From Vanessa cardui (taxonomy: Eukaryota > Arthropoda > Insecta > Lepidoptera > Nymphalidae), in assembly GCF_905220365.1 (NCBI RefSeq), contig NC_061141.1:813501-877500 (forward strand): 64,000 bases of DNA. Reading direction: 5' to 3'. Every line of letters starts with the position of its first letter. The stretch's first letter is position 1. The notes under the pieces were generated by a model. That model did no database searches, was not told where the DNA came from, and worked only from the letters and a program-made list of their open reading frames with translations. A program made the translations under genes and the position numbers. Of this stretch, positions 47,971 through 59,900 are shown one piece after another.

Positions 47971-50900
47971 CATATATAGTGCGAGCTTACTGGTTAGGTC
48001 TGTTTGTTCCGCTTTGGCGCCAGCCTCGCTCTTCTTCTCGGCGTCCGCTCCGCCCTCCACCTTCACGATTTTATCTTTATTGTCTCTGGCCTCCTCGTCG
48101 TCTTCCGTCTTCGATTCCTCTGGAAACGAATGCGTTTTTGGTTTAAAAACCTTTGTGCCGTATTAAAGTAAACAATTGATAAAGCTCACATATTCTATGA
48201 CTAAAATGTTTTAATGTCATAGTCCGTATAATTGTACAGTCTCGTTAATAAATCGTGAACTAGTTAGTGTCTTTCATTATCCTCAACATCAGCCCAGCAA
48301 TACCTTAAATATATAAAAAGCATTTCTCTCATGTATATTTACGGATAGAAAACGCCTGTTAATGTCCCTCTACTGAGAGGTTTAAGACTTATTTTACCAA
48401 GCTGCTTCAAGGTAGGTTGGTGGACGCAAATGTGTCAGAATTTCATTGAATTACGACACATGCAGGTTTCCTGTCCATTCTTTACCATCGAGTAGGAGAT
48501 AAATTACAAACACGAATGGAACTCCTTGAAATTCGGTGGTGCTTGCCTGGACTTGAACTCGCAATCATCGGTTAAGATGCACGCATTCCAATCACAGACA
48601 TCTCGGTTTTCTTTGATAGATAAGATGTAAATTATCTCGTCACGGTAGCATACGCAAGCGATCCCGTGGCGCCCACCGACAGACGGAGAGGGTACCGCTG
48701 GTTTTTTAGTGGGTAAACCCGGCCATACTTGGGCGGAGAAGGCGTCCAGGGTTCCGGGGAGTCCCCCCCCCCTTTCCATCACGTGGGGGAAGCGCGTAAT
48801 ACGTTTTTCCAGCGAGAAAAAAAGGTGTAAATTATCTGCATAAGTTACCTTGGTCGCTAATGTTTTCTGGCAGGGGCGTGATTGGTATCCGACGGTCGCC
48901 GTCGTGGAAGAAGAACTGCCCGTTGGATTCGCTCAGCACGTAGTAGAACGATAGACTGCGGAATGTAATATAAAAAGTTACAACGATTTTTAATATGTCT
49001 TGAACGCAATATGCCTTACAGCTGTCTATGTAGTTGTATACATGTAAACTTTGTACAATGTATATTGTGTACATGGACTAAAGTGCAAGCACATGAGCGC
49101 TACCTAACATTTGTGATCTGGCACTTAGACTTTTCTTGACAAGTGGACTTACAATACTCCTTGTATTGTAAGTCCACTTGTCAAGAAATTTATTTTACAC
49201 TAAATTACAATATTGAAAGTAAAAAACTTTTAAATTTCGATTTTTCTATTTTAGTTTAGCAGTAGTAGTAAATAAAGATTCGAGACATGTAAATATCTAA
49301 TATTAATGAATTGAAATATCTAAATTATAATAACAATAAACATTTCTATTTTAGATAAATATACAATTTTGTGTTATTTTGCTCCAGCATCATACAACTA
49401 CATACATACACAATCACAAACAAAAACACCATATGTATATTAAAATATACAAGCGTGTAATCCAATCGTTTCATTATAGTATCTTTAAGTAAAGTATGGC
49501 GTACTCTGATGGCGGAGTGGGAGGCGGCTTCGGCAGGATTCGAGGCGGCGTTGGGTTCGAGTTGGAGACCATTTTGACTGGAATCAAATCTGTACACAAA
49601 TTAGTCACAGTTATTGAAACATTTATATACACACTAGCGGTCGCCCGCGGCTTCGCCCGCGTAGATAACGGTTCATAATCAGTCTTCTAATATCCCTACT
49701 GCTGAGGCACGGTCACATTTGAAGAAGTCACAATAGATCCAAGCGCCGGTTGCAGTAAAACCGGCGCTTGGATCTATTGTGACTCAAATTCGTGATCACA
49801 ACACCTCAGCCAGACCAACATCAGCCACGAATCTGATGAGGTTCTTAGGGTCGGAGGCCATTATGCCCTCTAAGGACCGGAGTTAGAACATTTTATAGTT
49901 CTATCTTTTACAGTTTAGGCATCATACGCAAAAAATCAACTTTTTTGGTAGATTTTTTCCTTTTTTGTCCGAAAAACCCAAAATATCTTACGGAACCCTA
50001 TTTTTTTTCAAAATAAAATTTAGCCTATGTTATGCGGGATTAATTTAGCTTTCGAATGGTGAAAGAATTTTTAAAATCGGTCCAGTAGTTTTTTAGCCTA
50101 TTCATTACAACCAAACAAACAAAGTTTTCCACTTTATAATATTAGTGTAGACTAGCGGGCCGTCCCAGCTTCGGACGGGTGGACTTAACTTTCTATCCAC
50201 CTTGGGTTACGTTAATTAAGTTTTAGTAAGGATACCTTATCTTTTCTAGCAATAAATATAGCCTATGTTACCCGTGGATAATATAGCTTTTGAATGGTGA
50301 AAGATGTTTTAAAATCGGTCCAGTTGTTTTTGAGCCTATTCATTACAAACAAACAAACAAAGTTTTCCTCTTTATAATATATATATATATATTTTATTTA
50401 AAATACAACATCCACAGGCTCGCAGATGCCCGTGCCTTTTTTTACATTTTATATTCAATTACATTTTGGCGTTTTATATTTATACTAAACATCAGCAGAC
50501 CTGCGCTGGAAATCATTTTTGTCGTCTTCTTGGGAGACGTGGCCCACATTGAATTTTTTATTTTTTTTTATTTATTATTAAATAATATATACTAATGTAT
50601 AATAAATAATATATAAACTATAATAAATAATATACAACAAAAATAATATATATATAATATATAGCAGTATATGTGTTCGAATTACTACTTATAATATTAG
50701 TATGGATACACAAGATGTTTTGGTGCACAATGTGCCCGTATAAGGGTTGCCACTCACTGCTGGGCGGCGGTAGCTTTGGCAGCAGTGGTAGCAGCCTCTG
50801 TACCACCACCCGGCGGTCGGACATGCGCGGCCGGCCCCGCCGCCACTTGGGCAGACCATCCAGACTCATCTGGCGCTGGCTCTGGTAAACAGTTGTTTAT

Positions 50901-53900
50901 ATAAAATAACAACAACAAAAATTACAACAGCCTGTAAATTCCCACTGCTGAGCTAAAGGCCTCCTCTCCCTTCGAGGAGAAGGTTTGGAACATATTCCAC
51001 CACGCTGTTCCAATGCGGGTTGGTGGAATACACATGTGGCAGAATTTCTATGAAATTTGTCACATGCAGGTTTCCTCACGATGTTTTCCTTCACCGCTGA
51101 GCACGAGATGAATTATATAGACAAATTAAGCACATGAATCAGCGGTGCTTGCCTGGGTTTGAACCCGCAATCATCGGTTAAGATGCACGCGTTCTAACCG
51201 CTGGGCCAACTCTGCTCTTTATATATATTAATATATAAAATAATCTGTTAATATCCCACTAGGGGACACCTCTAGGTTTGAGAAGATTTGGAACATATCC
51301 CAACGCACTGCTCAAATACGGATTGGTGATGATCCTTACGTTACATATTACTGTTATAGCAATTATTACAAAGAAAGAATGCTATTGAAATTTGATGAGA
51401 GGTGGCCCAGTGGCTAGAACTCGTGCATGTTCACCGATGATCGAACCAAGCAAACCCAGGCAATCACCGCTGAATATTCTTGTGCTTAATTTGTGTTTAC
51501 AATTCATCTCCTGCTCGGCAGTGAAAACATAGTTAGGAAATCTATATGAATCTAATTTCATCGAAATTTGGCCACATATGTATTTAACCAACCCGTATTG
51601 GAACAGTGGTGGAATATGTTCGAAAATATTTTTTCTCAAAGGAAGTTTACAGACTGTTAATGTATGTAAAAAATGTAAACCCCCCCCCCCATTTATCTAT
51701 AGTAGTTCTTAAAAGTGGGGTTACACATCAGCCTTCATTTTCCCCACCGCTGGGCAGTACGTATATATTGAGTCAGATAGATATATAAATGGGTATTCAC
51801 ATCGGTATAAAAAATAAAAGTTAGCTATAACGGATTTGAATCGCGTATATTGATTATTTTTAACATCCCGACGTTTCGAGCACTTTACAGCGTTCGTGGT
51901 CACGGGTAGACTGTCTAAACGGGTAGTCTTTAATATACGCGTTTCAAATCCGTTATAGCTAGTTTTATTTTTTATACCGATGTGAGTACCCATTTATAAA
52001 TCTATCTGACTCAGTATATACGTACTGCCCAGCGGTGGGGGAAATGCAGGTTGACATATAACCCCACTTTTAAGAACTACTATAGATAAATGGGGGGGTT
52101 ACATTTTTTACATACATTAATAGCTTGTAAATTTCCCACTGTTACTAGACCATGGCCTTCTTTTCTTTTGAGGAAGGTATTTTGAAACATATTCCACCAC
52201 GCAGTTTTATTTCAATGTGTAATCACGAAAATTTAAGACAATATTCACATCGGTGTCAGGTCGCGGCGCTATGGGTGTCGGGTGTCGGAATATCGTGGAG
52301 TTGGTCTCTGCCAGCTTCATCGGGATCTGGGAGCTGCATGCCTGTTGTTTCTAGATACAGAAATACATAATAACAATAAAATTTATACAATGATGATATC
52401 GTAGTCAATAATTTCGATAATTATTGTTTTATTGCAAGAGTTTAATTGTAAAAGGTAGGGTCAACATAAAAAATGTAAGAAAAAAAATAAACAAAATTGT
52501 AGAAGATTTGCTGTTGTAAGTGTACGTGCCTTTTGTATATATATTTATACATTTTTTATTTTTATACTTTAATTCACACTTTATTATACGATAATGTTTT
52601 TTTTTAAATAAATAATCAGACACAGAATCGACACTAAACAGGTCGAAGGCAAATAGAAGTTCTTAATAGCAATTTAAGCAATCAATTATTATGGAATAGA
52701 AATAGCAAAATACTTTGATACTGTTAAACAAGTAATCAGTCACAATAATGAGCATGTTTTAGGACTGGATCTCAGGTAACGTATAAGGAGAGCAGAGCGA
52801 CTTGCCGGGCGGTGCGCGGCGCGCGGCGACACGTGCGCGTTGCCGGCCAGCGACAGCAGCCGCTTCAGCCTGCGCACACACACACACGTCTGTTACCGGC
52901 CTGGCACACACACACACACACACACGTCTGGGGCCTGGGCGCGCCTGGCCACTAGCCGGTACTCAGTAATACTTACTGTCGTGTATTCCAGTTTGAAAGG
53001 CTAGTGTAACTACGACCACGAGGGAAAGTAACCTCTTTAAGTAATTAGTTCCTGGACTTAAAAGGTTAACATTTCATAAAGCTCCAATGTCTATTGACAG
53101 TGGTGATCAACTAGAATCAGGTAGTCCATTTACCAGTCGATCTAATGATGCCATTAAAAAAGCCTCCGTTGGCGAACTGACTAATTCCAGCGTAAGATTT
53201 GTGCGTGCCAGTTTGAGAATAGATACACCGACCACGCCCCCCACCTTATCATGAATTCTACTAGCAATACTATATATATACATCGTTATAACTATGAACA
53301 AGTCGTGATATATTAGTAATACCGATGTCTATTGATAGTAGCTCCCTATTCCCTATTATTTCCAAGCAGTATATATTAATTTAAATAACTGTATTTAACT
53401 AACATGACTTTGTATTTTAAATGTTAAAAAAAGAGTAACTACTGAATTTCTTGCCAGTTCCTCTCGGTAGAATCTACTTTCCGAACAGGGGATAGCTTCA
53501 CTTAATTGTAAAATGACGATTCAAAAGTGCTTGTAAAAGCCAACTTGAATAAAGTTTATTTTGATTTAATTTGATTTCATTTATCATCCATTTGCCAATC
53601 TATCTGTAATGTTTGAATAAAAATATAATATGACCTTGGCATTTAATAAAACAGTGGCGGCTTATAGAAAAATAACTCACCGATCGCTGAGCAGAGCGAG
53701 GCCGGCGGGCGAGGACGGCGCCGCGGGACGATTGATAAGCTTACTCACGAGCTTTAAGCTCCCCGACGACTTGTGGTCTGGAGACGATAACTGCTCACCT
53801 AGGATTGAACACATTTTTAAGATATATATATGTAGTCAAGATGATAAAAAGTTATTACGTTGTTCTTTTATAAAATTCCCCATAAACAAGTTGTGTTGAT

Positions 53901-56900
53901 AGAGTAAGGAGTACATAAAATAAAGTTTGATAGTGGCACCGGTGTCCGAGAAGCTATGTGGAAACCGGCTGTCATGGTATGGAAATATTATGAGGACCAC
54001 GTTGTAAGGAAGGTCTTCAGCATGGATGTAGATGGATATAGAGGTAGAGGACGACCAAGAAAACGATGGATGGACTGTGTGAAAGACGATATGGTTACAA
54101 AGAATGTTACTTGTGAGATGACGTCCGACAAGGAAAATGAAAGGAGAAGACATGCTGTGCCGAACCCTAAGTAGAATTGGGATAAGGGCAGAAAATGGAT
54201 GAAGTTGGAAGTATACACTTTTATGCCTCTTTATACACACTTAAAGCAGTAGGTCATACGTATGAGCTATTTCTGATCGTGTCAGATTTGACGTCCCTTT
54301 GGAACATGAAAGTGATCCTGTGATTTGCACAGTTGGCTGGTCTCTTAAGACTGGCCGCTGTGAACGAAATCAGTCAGGTCGACTTACATTTCCTCTCATC
54401 GCCGGAGAGCCCGTCGTTGCTGTCCTGACTGAAGGTGTTCTTCGGGGAGAATATGTCCGTGTCGCTCTCCCTCTTCTCCCTCTCATCCTCCACGGAGCTG
54501 TCCACCTTATCTGGAGTCTTGTTGCCCTGCCTCTTGTCGCTGGGCTCAACGGGCTTGAGGGATTTAGCCGGCTGAGGCAGCGGCGGCGTGGGTTCGGCCC
54601 ACCAGTAGTCCAGTTCCAGTTTCGAACGTGAACCGAACTGAATTAAAGAAGTCATTAGCCGTTTTTAAAAGTATGGTTAAGGACTTTTACTTATCGCATT
54701 AGTTATTCTAAGCAGTCATTGTTGTTGTTAATTTCATGTTTAGTTAATATCTCCTATTTTATTACATATATTTTATGCATTTATTTGTGTATATATGTAT
54801 ATTTATATTATATATATTTATTCTTATTTGTGTATTGTGTACTATTTTATTATGTATTTATACCACATATAAGTAAAAATTTACTGTACCCTTCCCATTT
54901 ATATCAATATTATGATCTATATGAATATATATTACTACTACTAACATAACCATGAACATTAGTGAAAGTCAATTTCCCATACGCAATGTAGATACTTTGC
55001 ACCCACCATTAGAAATTGTCTTAAAAATAATGCCCACAAATATTCCTCTTAAAACCAAGCCTAAAACTTCACACAATTATAAAAAAGCTGACTACGATTC
55101 TATTAGAACGTATCTTGATAATATTGATTGGCTTCAAACTTTAGGTACACTAGATAATGTTAATTCAATGATATCTAAGTTTTACGAAATTCTGCAAGTA
55201 GCGATTGATAAGTTCGTCCCGAAGTCCTGCAAAAGAACAAAATGTTATCCTATCTGGTTTACTCCTACAGTCATCAAACTAATAAAACAAAAATATAAAT
55301 ATCACCACAAAGTTAAATTATATAACAATCCACTTGACAAAATTGAATTTGCACACCTGCGGAAAGACTGTGACAAACTTATTAAAAAATGTTACTATGA
55401 TTACATTTAACATATTGAAGAAGCTATTGGGCAACATCCGAAATATTTTTGGACACATCTGAAAAATATGCGACGTAAGGGTTCGAATTACCCCAATAAA
55501 ATGACTTTGAATAATCATGAGACATGCAATAGGCAAGAAATATGCGACTTATTTGCTAATCATTTTTCATCGGTATTTAATAATAATACTTCAAACAACA
55601 ACTTTGATTTACCGTCAGTGAACATATCCAAAACTTATATAGGCAACATTCAATTATCCAAAGGAGACATTGAGAAACGACTAAAAAGACTTGACATATC
55701 GAAGGCTGCTGGTCCAGACAATATTCCGCCTTTATTTATACGTAAGTGCGCAACCTCATTGTCTGTTCCGTTATCCTTAATATACAATAATTCCCTGAAT
55801 TCAGGTATTTTCCCCGAAAAGTGGAAAGAGGCGCGTATAGTGCCAATTTACAAAAGTGAAAGTCGTCAGAATATTGTAAATTATAGACCTATCTCCATTT
55901 TATGTACTATGTCAAAGGTCTTTGAGAGTTTAGTGTATGAACTAAGCTTTAAGCTACTAGGAAGACGTATCAATGGGCAACAGCATGGCTTCTTGTCAGG
56001 TAGATCTACTGCCACAAACCTCTTTTCATATGTCACTGAATTAATTGGCAATGTCGATAATCGACTGCAAGTCGATGCTATATACACAGACTTCTCTGAG
56101 GCCTTTGACAAAGTAAACCACACATTACTTGTTAGCAAACTAAGGGAATTTGGACTAAATGAGACAATTTTAAAATGGTGCTCATCCTACCTACAAAGTA
56201 GATCCTCTACTGTGGTGATAGATGGATATTCTTCTCAGTCATACATTGCCAAGTCTGGTGTTCCGCAGGGCTCAGTCTTAGGACCAGCTTTTTTCAACAT
56301 CTTTATAAACGATATTGTTTCGATATTTCAGCACTCAAAAGTCTACCTATTCGCAGATGATCTTAAAATTATTAAAACAATTACAAACAATTTTGACGTC
56401 GCACTTTTACAGGAAGATCTGAACAGGTTGATACAATGGTGTAACCATAACCAGATGACACTGAATCCCAAGAAATGCTTTTCAATCAGATTTACAAGAA
56501 AACAAAATTACGTTCAGAGCCAATATTACATCGAGACAGAAAAACTGACGGTAGTTCGAGCGATGCGTGATTTAGGCGCCGTACTGGACAGCGAGTTAAG
56601 ATTTACCAGCCACATTGATAATATTATTACCACAGCAACAAAGACATTAGGTTTTGTATTGAGGAATTCAAAAGAGTTCAGGCAGCCCTCTACTACCATT
56701 AAACTTTACAGTAGTCTAGTGAGAAGTAAACTGGAATATTGCAGCCAAATTTGGAATCCTCACTACAAAATTCATAGTGATAGAATCGAAAGGGTACAAA
56801 AACAACTATTGCGTCATCTTGCGTATCGCTCGAACTGCAATCTAACCGATAATTCTTATGAAGGAAGACTTGAACGATTCAACATTACTTCATTACAGTC

Positions 56901-59900
56901 GCGCAGAATAATGTCAGATCTATTATTCCTACACAAAATATTGAACAACAATATTGATTGTCCAGCTATATTGCAATTACTTAATTTCAATGTTCCCTTA
57001 AGATTACCCAGAAAACCGAGTGCCTTATTTCATGTACCGCTATACAAATCTAACTTAGGAAAATATTCTCCACCAGCTAGACTAGCACGCACATATAACG
57101 ATCTCTCCTCGAAGATCTCTAACCTAGATATTACTTGTAATAATTTGGCTATTTTTAAATCAAATTTGTTGAGTTTCTTAAAAAACAATATAAATTATTG
57201 AAACTAAAATTATTAATTATTGTTATTAACTCAAAATTAACTTAAAAAATGTTTATTTAATTTATTTTGCATTTAATATGTTCATTTAAATGATTACAAT
57301 TGATATTGTTATAAAACTGTTAAATAATTCAATTTCATAATTTTTATTAATTAAATAATTTAATTATATAATTGATCCAAAGAAACAATCTTGTGATAAT
57401 TACTAATGTTCAATATATTTAGTGCATGCTGTGATTACCTATAAAAAGAAATACAATTATCAAGTGTATTCAATTGTTAACTATATAAAATTTGTAATAC
57501 TATTGTCATTTCTGTTGGTGATCCTATAAAATAAATAAATAAATAAATATAAATTTAAATATAGTTTCGTATATTTTTTATAAGGGTCTAAAACTACGAC
57601 CGATTGAATACTTATATAATTTTTGTTTGTGCTCAAAAATGTTTCACACTTAAACACACTAATACATTCGTTTCGATTTTCGCGAACAACGCGCCATTAC
57701 AATATCATGATTTTCTAGTTACTGAAAAGTGTTCGCGAAATATTTTATCTCAATGCATTATAAGACATAAAGAAGAAGAAAATGTTTTATGTCCATATTA
57801 CAATAAAATAAAACAAATATTATAAGAGCTAACTGTTCATTAAATAACGAAAGCTGACTTACAATTTATTGAATACGAGTTACCCATCCGCCACTTTTTT
57901 TAGGATAAAAAGTAACCTATGTGCTATTCTAGACTGTAATCTACTTTGAGCCAAATTTTATTTAGACCTATTCATCCGTTTTGGCGTAATTGAATAACAA
58001 ACATTCATACATTTAAACATTCACATGTATAATATTATAATAATAATAAATAATTTTATTGGTACAAAAGAAGAAATTTTACAAAATAAGCTTATATAAT
58101 ATGAGTATACAAAATAAGTATGACTATTGTTAAATATGACTACTAGCTAAGTACTCTATTTACATGTGGTTTGGCACTTTAAAAAGAGTGAAACTTATTA
58201 TCCTTTATGGGTTATTAACATAACCTGTGTTAAGGATAATTAGCCCAACCCCTAATGGAAAATTAAAAATAACATTAAGTACATACATAGCATATATTAT
58301 ATATTAGAGGATCGCTTACCATCAAATACAAGTCTCCTATAGTAAGTTCGCCGGCGTCGTGCACACTCCAACCCTTCCTGATCTGGCGGATAGCCATGTC
58401 CACGTCTATATCCGGCTTGGACTCCTCCTCCTTTTCCTCCACTTTAGTATCCTCGACCTTCGAGTCCTCGACCTTGGTTTCCTCAGTCTTCGCTTCCTCG
58501 GAATCCTTTTCAAGTACCAATGTGTAGATACTTCCGCCACGCTTCTTAGGTCGTATGCGGAATTTTACCTGAAATGAAAATAATATTGTTTGGATATTGG
58601 TTAGATAATTAATTAATATACAACACATGTCGTGCCTATTCTGTAACGTTTTGTGTGTATGGAAAAATATTAATGATTTTATGAGAAAATGTGATTCTGA
58701 TAACATTGGTACACGGAACAAACACAATCTTGTTACTCCTGTTACTCGTTTGCATAGAGTTAGTAACTCTTTTGTGGGGTAATGTATCTCAAGCTCTTTG
58801 TTCTCAATGGCCTAAGTTTTAATGACTTATATTATTAGTAACCCCCAAATCGCATATGATACAGTTTATATAGTATAGGTATACAGACATACCTTTAGAT
58901 TCTTGAATTTCCGTTCCTTTCGACTTTTGTCCGTCCGTCCATCGCTTTCGTTGTCCGTATCGCTCTTATTAAACTTTTCATCATCTTCCATTTCCGAAAA
59001 ACTGTCTTTCTCCCTCTCGGACATATCTTTGTCCCTTTCCGGCAAATCTCTATCTCCTTCCTCCTCGGCTGTTTCCTCTGATTTCATCTCTTTCTCATCT
59101 TCGGTACTAGGTTTTTCTTCGTCTTCGTGGTTGTGTTTGTAGTGGGCCATGAGTTCGATTCCATCTATTGCTGTTTCGTCTATGTGTATTAATTTTGTGT
59201 GTTCCGCGTCGTCTATCTTAAATTTCTTATCAGGTTCTTTATCTTTGTCTGTCGTGCTATCCTTTCTTTGTCGTTTTGGTGTTCGGATTTTTACTGTTGA
59301 ACACATAATATGGTAATATTTTCTCGATTATATATATATTAGTATGCTTTTATCCTTAAGTTTATCCAAATAAATTACAATGAATTTCTAACAATTTAAT
59401 GAAATTGACGTTAAATTATTTTTTTACCAATTAAAATTTACTCAAACTTTTTAATTTCTTGCTCACTATTTTGTAGATTCTGGATTGAAATACCGTGTCA
59501 TCGGATTATGACAATTGAGGAAATGTTCGTGCTTATGACTTAAGACCATGAAAATTATACCAATATATTGAAGTATATATTTTTTTCATATTTACCACCA
59601 CTGTCCTTATCCCTCCTCAACGATCCCATCCTCTCCAGATACGAAGAGAAACAGATCTTCTGGCTGGATAGCTGTTCGCTCGGACTGAGGACCGGTAGGT
59701 GTATCTCTGCCCCTGGACGAGGGCCCAGGTGTAGGGCTAACTTTTTGCGCGATCGCTGTTCTAAAGTGAAAAGTTAAAATTAGTTTTTCACATGTTGCAG
59801 TTAGTCTTAACTGAAAATATCGTAGTTGATTAACTAATATTGATTACATAAAGCGAGATCATAAAACAATATAACAATAATGTTTTTAATAAACTCTACT

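Noticed and set aside
57604..57825. 73-codon plus frame after the LINE
   Set aside because: No domain, no splice context, AT-rich intron; regarded as chance.
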